Assembly (NCBI RefSeq): GCF_037975245.1
Contig: NC_092569.1
Coordinates: forward strand, 27,845,668-27,909,667
Source: Apostichopus japonicus
Lineage: Eukaryota; Echinodermata; Holothuroidea; Aspidochirotida; Stichopodidae
Direction: 5' to 3'
DNA length: 64,000 nt
The notes under the pieces were generated by a model. It was not told the DNA's origin. It ran no database searches and worked only from the letters and a program-made list of their open reading frames with translations. A program made the translations under genes and the position numbers. Below are positions 24,855-37,818 of the stretch, one piece after another (position 1 is the stretch's first letter; each line of letters begins with the position of its first letter).

Positions 24855-26700
24855 TATCCATGGTAGACAATTATCGGAGAATTAAACTTCTAAGTTGCAC
24901 TGGAAATTTATTTACCTCGATTTTTAATAGCCGTATCACAAATATTGTAAACGCCACAGGCCTAATTGGTTATGAGCAGGCTGGTTTTAGAAGTAACCAT
25001 TCTACAACGCATAATAATTTTGTCGTACATGGTATAATTGAGTTTTAGTTAAGTAAGCAAAAGCGTGTGTATTGTGCTTTTTTAGACTATTAAAAAGCTT
25101 TTGATTTGGTGGAAAGTTCCAGTCTGTGGCATAAATTAATGGCCCATAACATAAATGGGAAAGTCTATCGTGTTATCCACGCATTGCGTCAGAGCGCTAA
25201 ATCATATACTTTAATAGATTGTGAGAAATATGATCACTTTAGTTGTAATATAGGAGTTGTAAGAGAGGGGGAAATCGCGGGAAATAAAGTTCCAGTCTGT
25301 GGCATAAATTAATGGCCCATAACATAAATGGGAAAGTCTATCGTGCTATCCACGCATTGCGTCAGAGCGCTAAATCATATACTTTAATAGATTGTGAGAA
25401 ATATGATCACTTTAGTTGTAATATAGGAGTTGTAAGAGAGGGGGAAATCGCGGGAAATAAAGTTCCAGTCTGTGGCATAAATTAATGGCCCATAACATAA
25501 ATGGGAAAGTCTATCGTGTTATCCACGCATTGCGTCAGAGCGCTAAATCATATACTTTAATAGATTGTGAGAAATATGATCACTTTAGTTGTAATATAGG
25601 AGTTGTAAGAGAGGGGGAAATCGCGGGAAATAAAGTTCCAGTCTGTGGCATAAATTAATGGCCCATAACATAAATGGGAAAGTCTATCGTGTTATCCACG
25701 CATTGCGTCAGAGCGCTAAATCATATATTTTAATAGATTGTGAGAAATATTATCACTTTAGTTGTAACATAGGAGTTGTAAGACAGAGGGAAATCAGTCA
25801 ACAATTTTTTTTGCATTTTTTCTTAATGATTTAAAAAAAAAATATTAGTCATCATTATAAAGGGCTAAGGTATTGAGTTATTGCTTGATGAAACTGGTTA
25901 TATTTTTCGTCAATGTTCACCTTGCTTTACGCCGATGATACTGCCGTGCTTTCTGAAAACGAAAAAGACTTCCAATTAGCTTTCAAATAGTGTTAACTAA
26001 TATTGTAATACCAGCCATTTGATCGTAAACTCTAATCAATCGAAGATTTGTTTTTCACGGGGTGACGTCAGAAATATACCAGTATTTTGCATTTTATCCT
26101 ATCGTTGTTGTTTACACTAACCTATAGCAACTACGTTGAACTTCCATTACAACAGTAAATTGACGAAAGCTGCAAACGAACAGATAAACAAAGCAAGGAG
26201 AGTTCTACATAGTATATTAAATAAATCATATCATCTAGTGCTTCTAATTGATTTGCAACTATAAATATTTGATCAGCTTGTATACTAGCAGTCTGAGTGT
26301 ACGGTAGTGGAGTTATGGGGCTTTCAAGTTTACAATCAGACTGAAGCTTTATCCACTTTCAATTCTGCCAAGAACCAATACTTAAGTTAAACAAAACTAT
26401 GCCTGACTGTATACTGTATGTTATACAAGTACATCAATTTATCACAAATGTTGAGCTAAGCATAATTTACGTTTGGTGTAGGAATCTAAATCGTAGTGAT
26501 CACAAACTTGCAAACATAACTTTAAATCCTTACGCATCTATGACATATTCAACTCATCTTGGATAATAATTAAAAGTTACGAATATTCTGGATAAGACTG
26601 GCTTGTCTTTTGTGAGGAATATAGTAGAGCACACTACACTTACTATTAATTCACATGGAAAAGTAATGCCCCAAAAATTCCTTTATAATTAATGTTAATT
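24855..26700 (+). mobile_element. Dead LINE reverse-transcriptase fragment
   Basis: Successive frames give NYRRIKLLSCTGNLFTSI, GYEQAGFRSNHSTT, then FDLVESSSLWHKL, RQ-E-S and LNDL, then LLYADDTAVLSE with the YADD catalytic box (about 25925-25960), and a C-terminal stretch matching late reverse-transcriptase regions. Stops and frameshifts are numerous and both ends are missing. The sequence type differs from the LINE at 10.4-15 kb; the clade is unresolved. It is interrupted by the four-copy 173-bp repeat. Confidence 0.8.
25113..25795 (+). repeat. 173-bp minisatellite, four copies, inside the dead LINE
   Basis: Copies start at 25113, 25286, 25459 and 25632 (exact 173-bp period) at AAAGTTCCAGTCTGTGGC. 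They differ by only a few bases; the fourth loses the last part and runs on into the original reverse-transcriptase sequence. The unit encodes the WHKL...INGKVYRVIHAL segment, so the array arose by local amplification of coding LINE sequence. Confidence 0.95.
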
Positions 26701-26763
26701 AAATAAATGCGTAGGTTGAATGTTATTTCTAAACCAGATTAGTTGTGTGACGATTACACCAAC

Positions 26764-27150
26764 TCTCAATGTAATAATAAAAATAATAATAATGGACATT
26801 TATAATGCGCCGGTATCCGTCAAAAAAGACGCTCATGGCGCAGTGACTCAAACAGTGCGACAGCAAACAAACCAAAAGTAAGCATAGTACAAGACAAAAA
26901 TGCAAGCAAAAATGGGCAACAGTGAACAATTAATCAAACCGTTTTCATCAGATGAGTCTTGAGAGAGTGTTTAAAAGAAGCAAGAGATGGACTATGTTTT
27001 ACATGTTCTGGAAGTCTGTTCCACAGAAAAGGGGCAGCAGCAGCAAAAGCTCTTGTGCCCCATGACTGATTTGAGCGATTTTCCCACAGAAGTAATGTAT
27101 TGTGTGATCTCATGAAACTGCGATTTGCGTTGTATGGTTGCAGAAGTAGA
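26764..27150 (-). mobile_element. LINE 3' end fragment (minus strand)
   Basis: The minus strand from about 27145 to the TGA at 26934-26936 reads AFAAAAPFLWNRLPEHVK and SPSLASFKHSLKTHL, the characteristic C terminus of many CR1/L2-type ORF2 proteins. A 3' UTR follows, ending in a TTATT-rich simple tail at about 26764-26790. Most of the element is missing (5' truncation). Confidence 0.8.
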
Positions 27151-29739
27151 ATGGGGAAGTTCGAACAAACTAGCGATATGTCAAAATCAATTTTTTTTTA
27201 AATAATTCGATCTTCCGTGTAAATGTAAAGTATAAGAATGTGTCAGTCTACAAAATTTGAAACCTATGTAGCAGTCTTAAACTGTACTAATCGTACCAAT
27301 TTATGTAAATTTCGGTGAGCATATAATCATTTTCCTATTACCGATATCGAAACATTGTTTTTCATGAATGCTAAAGAAGCTGGGAATTGAACTCCATTTA
27401 TACGTTTTCAATGTCCATACTTTCTATCAGGAAAGAAATTATTATTAAATCAGGAAACGACCCACCTCTTTGAAAATGAACAACTTTTCTAAAAAGCAGT
27501 ATTATCTGAGTTGCATAAAACCTATGTAAATTTTGCAGATACATTCAATTTACTTTTAATGTGCAAAGTATAACTCAGATGCTCTTTGCTGGTTTTGATA
27601 TTGATTTTGTTTTTGATTTTGATTTTTGATATTGATTTCTTTATTCGGTTTATATTTCCTGTTTGATCAGGATGCCGTCTTAATACAGTTTCTTTTTTCA
27701 TGTATATTGTTACTTATCTTTAAGTTCATTGTACCACAAACGAGGATCAATGGGGGAAATAATAAACTAAAACCCACGCTCGATACTCATATTTAATGAG
27801 ATCTTTTCCTTTATTTATTTTTATTTTATTTTTATTTTCAAATTACGAGACAAACCAGCTATAGGTTCCAAACTATAAAACGTTTATTCTTTGCAAGTAA
27901 TTAAAGTCGAGACTATTTTGGCTAGAGCATTGAATGTACATTGATATTTTGAGTTTGGCGATGTTTACTTGCCGTAATAAACTAGCACGTCACGCACAAT
28001 CTGCCTATCTCGTTACTTCCAGATCAAACATTATTGAACGTCTTCTTTAAACAACCTTCGTACTTAGTTGCCTTTAGAAAACTGTAAAATGAGATTCTCC
28101 AGGCACCAACATATAGTCTCTTATTTATCCTTAGCGTTAGCAAATATTCATAAAAAATAAATGCATTGAGCGATAGCTAATTAACTTTAGCATTTCTTCG
28201 TTGATTGTGCGCCTGACAGTCGCAGTCGGTTTCTAATAATTCTGTGGAATTGCTATACCATGAAAACAACATGGCGGAATGCAGTTTCAAAATGGTTGTT
28301 GTCACAGTGGTGATCATTTGACGTAGATATGGACACCGCTGTACGCTTAGCATATGACATGTCAGAAAACGAATACGTACACATTTTCGTGGTTTAAAAT
28401 GAATACAACGGAGTGGACTGCATCTATAACATGTTTGAAATTAATGTTGGAATTAGCTGGAATGTGTGAACTATTATCTCTAATTATCAATAATAATTCA
28501 GTCAGGCGCCATACGAACAATCCATTGGTTTGTGCAACCCACCCTCCCCTAACACTCCCTTTCTGACACCTGTAACGCCAGATAAAATTGTGAAAAATCC
28601 TTTTTCGCAAATATCAAATTATATATGAAACTTCATAGTCTTAACATTGAAAGGGGATCGGAACTGAGGGTAAATAGAGTCGTTTGGATTTCTTTAAAAG
28701 ATATTTCTAAAATCATGTTGTAATCGCGTCTCGGCATTTTGGATAACAATATTGGTATTATCTGTTGGTAGCATTTGTTTTCAAGAATCTATATAAAATA
28801 TTGACTTTATTTGTGCGTTATACGTTAATGAATACCTAACAATAAACAAAATTAATTTTAAGCTAAATTTACCGTGATGACATTATTCATTCTACTGTTT
28901 GGTCCCGTCCCCGTCCGCGTCCCCGTCCGCGTCCCCGTCCCCGTCCTGGCCAGGGTCGTAGCTTCCCCATGAACTCTGCCATCATCTTCGCCATCACCAT
29001 ACAACCATTAGCATTGAAACCAGGACCCACCAGTACTTTTATAACGCCTAGTCTCGTATCAACTTACAGTTCGTAGTACCATAAAAGTAGCTTCGTAGCT
29101 AAAATATTTATCAACATGGTTACTTTGACTACTTGCAGAGGTTTATTTTCTACATTTACTTTAAATTTTAGAATTCTTAGATGACATGGATTCACAAATC
29201 CCAGATTATCCGGCATAAGATATGTTTTACTCACTAGAAAACGATTGATGTTTCATGATTAGTTCTAAAGTTACGTCACATCACAATACAAACTACGCTC
29301 GGCGCGTCTATTAATTTAATGGGGTATAAACAGCATGTACTATCACGTGACGTCTCTCAAATATCATGAAGCCCAATAATTAACCGTATGAGAAACAAGT
29401 AAATTTCAAGTAATGTGAGGGGTACACGTTATAGGGTGAATGTTACAATTTTAAAATAACTTTCATTCACAAATCAGACAGTCTGCATGCGCCAAGCCAT
29501 TCTAACGATGTATCCAATAACCTGATTGGTTGATTCATACTTGTGTTGATATGACACTAAAGTAATACTATGCAAAATAACTTACCTAACACATGTCTAT
29601 AGTCATATATCAAACTGAGGGCGCTTGATTCGAGCTGCCTGTATATTTATATAGCTAATGTAGTTTTACTTGTTTTGTTGTGTTTGAGATGTGTATTTGT
29701 AATTTATGTGACGTTAGACCGCATGCTGTTGTTATACTA
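27151..29739. other. No supported gene; hexamer repeat at 28904-28946
   Basis: AT-rich DNA. The minus strand near 27590-27650 is a GATTTT/GATATT-rich simple sequence. A (CCCGTC)-type hexamer array lies at 28904-28946. No exon is recognised. Confidence 0.5.
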
Positions 29740-29751
29740 ACCTGCAGGGCT

Positions 29752-29895
29752 ATGCTATCGTTTTGTAAATTAAAGAGTTGGGAGAGCTATAAAACTCTTT
29801 TCTTATGTCTGAGTGTATTGGGTTTTTTCTTCTTCCTTTCTGCACTGACTGTCGTTTTGCACTCACGTAACACAGAACCAACGGAAAGGCGTTGA
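29752..29895 (+). CDS. Candidate type II membrane-anchor ORF, unknown
   Basis: ATG shortly after a CCTGCAG acceptor opens 47 codons: a short basic cytosolic stretch (MLSFCKLKSWESYKT), about 22 hydrophobic residues (LFLCLSVLGFFFFLSALTVV), then HSRNTEPTERR and a stop. This layout resembles the N terminus of a Golgi-type transferase. However, the frame closes at once and no catalytic domain is recognised downstream. It may be the start of a decayed gene or a chance ORF. Confidence 0.25.
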   Translation: MLSFCKLKSWESYKTLFLCLSVLGFFFFLSALTVVLHSRNTEPTERR

Positions 29896-30066
29896 AGCCT
29901 ATACTATAGTAGAAGACTTTACATAGCATACGAAATGATATGCAAACCTATTCAATTGATTCACAGTTTATGAAAACATTGACAGAAGAGTCCAGTCTTA
30001 GTCGATGCAGAGGTAACAGAGCAGGAATGCAGAGGGTAGTTAGGCGCAAGAAACCCATATGTTTCG

Positions 30067-30363
30067 TTGGGACAGACATTTCTCTGCAAACGGAGGAGGA
30101 CTTATCACTTATATTTCAAGGACTGGTCAGTTTGCAAGCCAAAGATATGTTTCATCATCCCTACACCGGATATTGAACTTGTAGTTATTAGAGCACGGCC
30201 ACGTTTCATTACAAGCGAAGGCTCAAATATTACTATAATTAAGGTACACATACGACCATCAACAAATTTTGCTACAGCTGTTCAAATGTTGAAATCCAAA
30301 ATAACCGATTTGAGGGGAAAAAATCCACGAACATATTCTCTTGTAGTTGGAGATAAAAAATAA
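30067..30363 (+). CDS. Small unknown ORF
   Basis: 98 codons without a recognisable domain; the C-terminal part reads SEGSNITIIKVHIRPSTNF and KSKITDLRGKNPRTYS. It lies about 170 bp after the type II ORF. An overlapping frame (29940-30176) includes KKPICFVGTDISLQTEEDL. Together they could be remnants of one luminal domain broken by frameshifts. I do not recognise the family. Confidence 0.2.
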   Translation: MGQTFLCKRRRTYHLYFKDWSVCKPKICFIIPTPDIELVVIRARPRFITSEGSNITIIKVHIRPSTNFATAVQMLKSKITDLRGKNPRTYSLVVGDKK

Positions 30364-33300
30364 ATAATAAATAATAATAAAATAAATAGAAAACGTATAA
30401 ATGTGATCGAAATTATGCATGTATGAGAGATGGAAAGAACAATTCGAAATATGATCATGGTCTGTACATACAAATAGTGAAGCCAAAGCTTAGTGTAAAT
30501 AGCTAAAATACCTTAATGTACAACTAGTCCCTAATCCATAGCTGGATCAGCCTATGTAAGCCTAGGCTTGCTTAACCTAGAATCATGGTTACCTACTGTC
30601 ATCACTAAGTATCAGTTATGAGAACTGTCTCTTTTAATCATGCACTCTCAACAAAACAAGACAACATAAACATATTTGTTTGTAACTCAACAGAGAGGAT
30701 ACTGCTGATATATCCTTAACTTTAGATCAAATTACAGAAAGACGAAAAGAGTACCATTTAAGAACTTTTTCATTTCTTAGGTTATGCAAAATGTAAAAGC
30801 TGTTGACAGTGTGGATCGGTGGTCAAACATGCAAAATAATTAAGTACTTCTTGTGATCACCTTATAATATATTAGGCCTAAAAGTAAATCTAAAGTAATA
30901 AATTTCCTTGCCAACTAAGCATAACCATTTTCAGATGTTTTGCATACAGTATATTTCTGGCTGTTAAAACTTGCAGACAATCCTTGAGCTCACAATGGCG
31001 ATGACTTGTAATAAATTGCCCATTTTCAACACAAACACACCATGGAGCGTATAGCTGGGTTTCTTTTTTGGAGGGGGGGGGAGGGGCTGTGCACCTCAGA
31101 TAAAAACCGGCATACCCCACTCCCCCCACCCACCATGTGTGGATCGAAAAAGTAAAACAATAATGAAAAAACGAAAGGTAAGGAGACGAGAGAATTAGTA
31201 GAGAATCTTAATTTCATGGATAACTTTTGCAATGTAATATGAAGTAATACATTTACTAAAATTTTCTTTAAAAAAATGCGTAATATTCGTCGAGTTTCGC
31301 CCGCACCCATTGTAGATAGTTGTCTAATTATCACCTCCTGTTGGACAAGATGAGGGACATTATTGTTCGAAACCCCAAACTCCCACTATCATCCATCCTC
31401 CCCACCCGCAAGCCCCTGCATCATCTAATCGACCGGCCCGGCGTTACTCCTAGTTAGGCTATTATTTTTTAAAAATGGTCAAATGGTGACTATTGTGGTA
31501 TGTTTGGTCTGCATCAATGCTATTTCAAGATAGTTACAGGCTTCATTCTAATGCCCACACATTTGGTAAATACCCCAAAGCTTCCGGGAATCTTGCCCCT
31601 TTACCCACGCCCTCGGAGGAGAGCTTCGCTCATCCAATGCCACTTGCTGATAGTTAAATACTTCATTCTAATGCTCACAGTTTTGTAAATACCATAGGGC
31701 GTCTGGGACCGCTTCTTCTGGACCCCATCGGACCCCTACGGCGACCTGAACCCCCCCCTCCCCCACCAACCCAAAAATGTGCTGGGCCTCCAAAAAAATG
31801 AAAGTCTAGCTACTTCTCTGAAACACACACATGTACACATGATTATATTTTCTTACTTTGAGAATTACTACCAGAACCATATCACAATTCTTTAGTTCGT
31901 TGATTGCGTACTATTCAGATAATTCTAGAAGAAATGTACAAGTTGCTCATTCCATGACGGATTAGTTAATGTGTAGTGCTAAAACGTTCAAAAAAGGGAC
32001 GTTGTGTGTATTATGAGTGTGAGGTGGGGGTGGTTGCCCCATCTCTGGAATCGCCCCTGTATAAATAATATATACTAAGAAAATGTACATTTACAGAAAA
32101 AGAAAGGAAGAATGGCTGCTTGAGTTGGTTTCAGATATTTTCCCACACTTCATTTAATCTGTTTTGTTTTTTAATCTAGCATGTTACTTTTATAGTTACA
32201 GAGCATTGAATGGTACATGTATAGTCTTCCAAACTATTTTGGTTATAGCTTCCCAATGAATATTAAAATCATTGTACTTTATAATTAAACATTAGAGTGA
32301 TAGACAACTGTTTACAGATATTTTTTTGAAGTGAAAGCGAATATCTGTGGGCGAAATGGTTGTTGGGCGAAGTGACCAGAAAGCATCTACACAGCCACAA
32401 CCAACTTGAACAACGTGAATTGGCAGAATTATTTTGTCCTTTAAATATGAAACCAGAGGGAGCCACGCTCGGCTAACACTAACCTCCCTTTTGAAAGCCC
32501 ATGAATGCTATAGTGCCGTTACTTTCATTAATAGACTAAAACAGCTGCAGGAACACTGCCTGTTGCAACTCGGCAATATGCTGATTTATGCCCTTTATAT
32601 CGTTGGAAGCTAGATAAATCTGCGAGAATCTACACAGACTCTACTTTATGTGAGGTTAAAATGGAAATTTCATCCCGAATGACGATTTGAGATGGAGGTG
32701 GGGTGATGGTGTGTCGTCTGTTTCTTGTATACCTTCTGTTTGATATCTTGAATTGATAGGGCTTTATATGACTCGATGAACGATTTTACATGTATAATAG
32801 AAAAACTGCTGTTGTGTCTCAGAGTAATGACTTGCAATTTTGTGGAAACTACAAAGTCATTGTTTTCTCCATTGTCACATTCTTGTGAAACACTTGAACT
32901 GGACTGCATGCATTGGCGGGTCGAGGGTATTAAAACAGAGGGGTGCGTCCTTGTGATCGCTGAAGCGGATTACTATATGTATATAGGAGCTATGGGTCCT
33001 CCCTCAGAAGAAAATAGAACTAATAAGATGTTAATGAGATGTTAACAAGATGTTAATTGACGGAATTCCGAGGCAGATATAGACATATGTAATTAGGTCT
33101 TTATATGCAATGAAGTGCTTATAGTTACTTTTAATTTGATTTGGGGGTTGGTAAATTAGCTGTACACCCCCACTCAACCCCACGGACCCAGTGCCTGGCT
33201 GGAATATGCAGCGTTGTACAGTGACAAATGGTGACCAAGTCCGAGAAGAGTTTTAAGATATGCACCGTAGAAGTCCCGTGGACCAGATTTGTAGAAAACA

Positions 33301-33920
33301 AATAAATACAAGTGATATGTGGTTATAGCTCGACGGCCATGTTTGTTTATGGATACTTTAACACACTGCTTCACAGAACAATATAGCCTACACGAAGCCA
33401 GTTGTAACACTGAATGAATAATAATGTTAAAAATATAATTATGCCCTCGTTATTAATTCAAATCAAACAAATACAAATTTGCATGACCCATTTGTTTGGA
33501 CAATGGGTTTTTGAATAACAACACATATTGCACATCCGAAGTAATGACGAATTATGGTAACAGTCAGACATGTTAACAAGTATTTCACAAGAAAATTTGG
33601 TAAACTATGACTTTGCAGTTTTAACAAAATTGCAAGTTTTCACTCCGTGACACAATTGCAGCTTTCAAACTAGTACACAGGTTAAAGGGAGGCGCACTGT
33701 ATCTCAACGATAACTACAATGCTGAAGGTCACAATTTGACCGTACGATGGACATATACCGTTTCATGATTTTTGTCATATTTAATCAAACTTCAGTATCA
33801 CAGTAGGTATAACATAGTTTCTTTCGGTAATGGATTGAGAATCACAATACACACTTCAAATCCGAACTTACAGGTTGGAAAAAGCAAAGCGTGTAGTTCA
33901 AGTGTTTCACCCACACATTG
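30364..33920. other. No supported gene
   Basis: A G-run followed by C-runs lies near 31070-31135 and C-rich stretches at 31380-31760. No coding exon is recognised. The right end, at about 33.92 kb, is where homology with the other spacer (53.12 kb) resumes. Confidence 0.5.
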
Positions 33921-34497
33921 TAACTAAACAACCCAGAAAGTAGGCATATATCGGAACGTATCAAATATCGTTCCTAGTTCGGCTATGTCATAAAACTGCC
34001 ATTTGCCTCTATTCAACATAATCGGCAAAAATATTAGTCAGGATATGGTTCTATGTTTCATATATTTTTTATTTGCATAATGGAACAGTATTCTCAGTGT
34101 TATCATCAAAGGTATCATTTTAATAATCACAGTTCTAATTCAATGCAATTATCGGATAATGACTGGGTATTAGACGTCATGGAGTTCCATGAGCTAATTG
34201 CTCCCAATGTAAAATGTTTCACCGTCATTTGGTATTTTGCCTCATAACATATTATATCTTTGCAAGTCTACAGATGATCTCCTTTCGGTATACCAGATCA
34301 ATTTTAAGGATAATGCACATGATGTAATGACTATAAAATGTTCATTGGTTCATTGGTGTCTCTTCTCTTCGCTTATATATTCCAGTTACACAAACTCCGC
34401 TAATTTCAATACGTTCAACGTTATTTAATTTAATTTATAATATCGCCAACCGTTTCCTATCAATTTTACGTTGAAGACTTCAAGTTTTCTTCTTTGA
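33921..34497. repeat. 3' flank of FREP unit 2 (paralogue of 53120-53503)
   Basis: Similar to 53120-53503, sharing for example TGCCATTTGC, CATAATGG-like, TCATTTGGTATT and AACATAT. On the minus strand it contains ATTAAA-type polyadenylation signals at 34424-34434, 64-74 nt past the unit 2 stop. Confidence 0.7.
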
Positions 34498-34964
34498 TCA
34501 TTGAGTTGGCAGTATTTTCATTATTGTTGTTGTGATACCGCAATCTGAACCGTGAAGATCCTTCCAGAAGATACCGCGGTTATCGTTGAACGAGTAGTCA
34601 CCGTTGAGATTGGAATAGCCGCAGGAATAGAAATTTGTCTCATAGACCGGGTTTTTGTTTGCGCAGCAGCTGTTCTCATTACAATAAAACAAAAAACAAC
34701 CACAGCCATCACAATTATAGCATTTGTAATGTAGACGACCAAAAGCACAGTTACAATAACAGACGCAGTTAGAGTACTCGTAGTCACCTGTAGCTACGCC
34801 TTTGCTGAATGAGTAGCAGTTGCTGGTAGAGCCCGTATTACTATCATCTGGATACCACCAGCCACCTCGATGTTTTTCTGCGCAGTCGAAGTTACTCGAT
34901 CCATCATTGTCTTGATCGTGCGTACTAAATCGATGTCCTGAATTTGCTTCCATAGCATTATTAA
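34498..34964 (-). CDS. FREP unit 2: last fibrinogen exon with Cys/Tyr-rich insertion
   Basis: It follows a CTTCCAG acceptor and enters with two bases of a split codon. It carries the calcium-site motif DQDND, CAEKHRGGWWY, then an insertion of about 75 residues rich in Cys, Tyr and Asn, then YSCGYSNLNGDYS, RGIFWKDLHGSDCG and a stop. Fibrinogen domains normally go almost directly from WWY to SC..SNLNG. The insertion shares PDDSNTGSTSNCYSFS, YKCYNCDGC and CCANKNPVYET-like blocks with unit 3 but differs between them. This exon itself is open. Confidence 0.88.
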
Positions 34965-36268
34965 CTGGAAGGAAATTAGCGAGTCATTAGGGAATGTATT
35001 TTCTTGTTTAATATGAAATTTTTATTCATTTATATACTAGATCTGATTAAATTGCCTTTGTTTCGTTTGCTGTAATTGGTTGTCAGTACGTATGTTGCTG
35101 CGTTAGTTAATGTCTGGGCTTACGTAATATTTTGAGCTTTAACTATGTACGAGTTCATGAGCTTTCTTTTGAGAGTTTAAAAATTTGAAGATAGTAATTA
35201 AAGTTCCAGTTATTACCGGGGAGGTTCCACTTCTGACAATTCGTCTGGGAACCTTTGTTCATATCAACGTTCATTTTTAAAATATATTTCTTTGATCAAT
35301 ATTATAATTTATAGTTTATACTTCAAAGTTGCGACAAATATTATGTAGTGAAGCAATTTCAAGTTACGTGTGAGAGGAGCAGGAATGTTAACAGCTCATT
35401 CTTTAAGTCATCACTTTTGGCCAATTTAAAAGTAAAGGTTTGACTTTCTTCAACATACTAGGTTAGGAAAAGTTGTGAATTGTCTGATTTTCTCACCGTT
35501 TTCATCGTCTCCTCTCGTGAAACATCTTATCTTTCATCGAACGTTTTTACTTCCATTTGATATTGACAAAATAATGAGTTTTACCTATTATCTGATTATA
35601 CATTCATAAAGATAAGAACTAAGGCAGGTAATGCTCTTTGGGAAAGAAACACATACACTTCGTCTCGACTGATCTCTCAACATAATGTTCAAAATCTTTC
35701 ATATTTTTGTTGATGTTATTTTTTTTTTTGGGTAATACTATTAGCCTCTTAACCAATTCTATGGAAGAACATTGTATGGTCAAATGAACCTTCATTTTCT
35801 TCTCTTTTGGAAACGTTAAAGTTATATTTAATAAAATTCATTTTATCATTTCTTTTAATTATAAAGTTAGCTGTATTTTGCAGCAGTTCTAAGGTTTCTA
35901 GGCTAGTTATGATTCCTTTATGCTTCTAAGGTCGACAAAGTCTGAATGAAAATACGAGAAATTAGACGCAGAGCTATATATGAACTTGGTTGCTATTATA
36001 TAACATGAATGTTACAATCTATCATTATACATACACGTGCTAAAGTGAAAAGCAAATATACAATGAACTTTGAGTTCGAGACTCTAAGCACGAGGTATAG
36101 TTTGTAGTTCTACATTAGTCTCTACACTTGATTTATAACAATACCTGAGTATATGTACGAGTACAAATACTAGAGTATGATTACGACTACATGTAGTTAT
36201 GTTAGAATAAGATTACACAATAACTACGAGTCTGCGTAAGTATGATTGACATTTAGCACAATACTTAC

Positions 36269-36535
36269 CAGCATTTCCATAGTGGCCACCCAATGACAGT
36301 CGGAATCTGTCTCCCTCGTTACTGATTCTAAATGATGAATAACGGCTGTAGTATGTTGATCCTTCCCTGTTTGTCTTTTCTATTAGAAGTTGGTAGGCTT
36401 TTTGGTTTGTCAATTTGTATATTTTATCGTTGCCAATCCAATGATCTCCTGTTGGGATTCCAAACCCGTTTTTGTACTCATACCAGTATCGATTAAAGCT
36501 GACGGAACTACTTGACATGTACGTCGTTGCAAAAT
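36269..36535 (-). CDS. FREP unit 2: second fibrinogen domain, middle exon (frameshifted)
   Basis: From a TTTGTAG acceptor it begins ATT TTG CAA CGA CGT (ILQRR) as in unit 3. A 5-nt insertion near 36512-36520 moves the remainder (NRYWYEYKNGFGIP, HWIGNDKIY, RYSSFRISNEGD, GNAG) into another frame. Length is 267 nt against 268 in unit 3, which cannot restore the phase. Donor GTAAGT. Confidence 0.8.
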
Positions 36536-36787
36536 CTACAAAGAGAATCAATTAGTTTTAGATGGCAAGTACGTAATGTATGGAATATCTCATTATACTA
36601 CAATAAGTAAGAGAAATTAATTGGTGAAGGTCAATAATCCGATTTATTTTAAACTGAAAGGAAGATGGATCAATTTAATTAAGTAATTGAATGATTTACT
36701 TCAAATGTTAGTGAACGAAGTCCTGTCATATAAGAAAACACAAGTTTAACATGGGAAAGATATTGCTTGTCAATGGCTAAAACTTAC

Positions 36788-37087
36788 TGTCCATCCCCCA
36801 CTAGACATTTTACAAAAAACTTCAAACCCGGAGCTTCCAGCGGGATAAATGGTATATTTTCCGTTATTTCTTCTACCCGCTGTGTAAAGATCAGAACAAT
36901 CTCTCGGTCCACTGCGGGTACATTTAAGACCATCACCTTCAAACCATTCGTTACAGTAACATCTACGGATATCATTCCGCGCCTCGCAGGTTGCATCTGC
37001 ACTACAACTGTACCTCTCACTTGTAAGTACGTTACTGTTGCAAGTTATTCGTAAGGAACAGTCAGAACTAATGTATGATTCACCTCC
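36788..37087 (-). CDS. FREP unit 2: EGF-like plus fibrinogen-start exon
   Basis: 300 nt, phase 0 at both ends, with CTTTCCAG acceptor and GTAAGT donor. The Cys-rich EGF-like part ends CYCNEWFEGDGLKC. A fibrinogen start follows (RDCSDLYTAGRRNNGKYTIY, then FEVFCKMSSGGWT). Nearly the same as 55732-56031 in unit 3. Confidence 0.88.
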
Positions 37088-37818
37088 CTGGAAAGATAAA
37101 TGTTAAATGACATATACCAAAGATAGTAAAATACATGTTAATTTGTTACATTTTTAACGACTTTTGATGACGCACTGGATTAACCTTAATATATGGTCAT
37201 GAGCGTTTTAAATAAATATGGTAACGTTCATCCTAATTTAAGTAATTTAGCGGGATAAAATAATAATAATAATAAATCAATTATGGATTTGCGGTTGTAA
37301 CAGTTAAATGTACAGAATTGCAAGAATGGCTGGCCAATGCAAATTTACTTTTCTTGCAAAGGGTATCAAATTTTAAGATAGTTTAATGAGGTCTGTGCAG
37401 CCAACTCTGATGTTGGGGGCCTAGGTATTTGCCATACTTTTTTTTTAAAGTAGCTGTCAAATGTTGCCTTCGTTGAAAGGTTTGTTGAAACAGAAAACTC
37501 AAGTTACAATACGTTTGAAACGCACGATTTTGGTAAGATGTATCTAACAATTTTGTTTAAGGTTTATAAGGGAATGCACACCCGTAGAAGGGATACTATG
37601 AATCCGACTAAATATAATTCATCCTTTGACTGACAGTTTTGCCTGGCCTGTTCGAATGAAATGGAATCAATGGATAACCGCGATGCTCTCGCCACACGGT
37701 TATCTTTAAAAGTAATGCGATACTTGACACGTTTAAATAGTAAAAGGTTTGTTTCAAATTATATGGACAAAGAATTATGAGCAAAGCATTTAAAATGGCC
37801 TGAAAGAACTACAATGAC

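Noticed and set aside
34498-34964. Insertion in the fibrinogen exon as a retained intron
   Set aside because: It is open in frame in both paralogues, has conserved coding blocks within it, and shows no GT-AG pair at its edges that would restore the domain cleanly.
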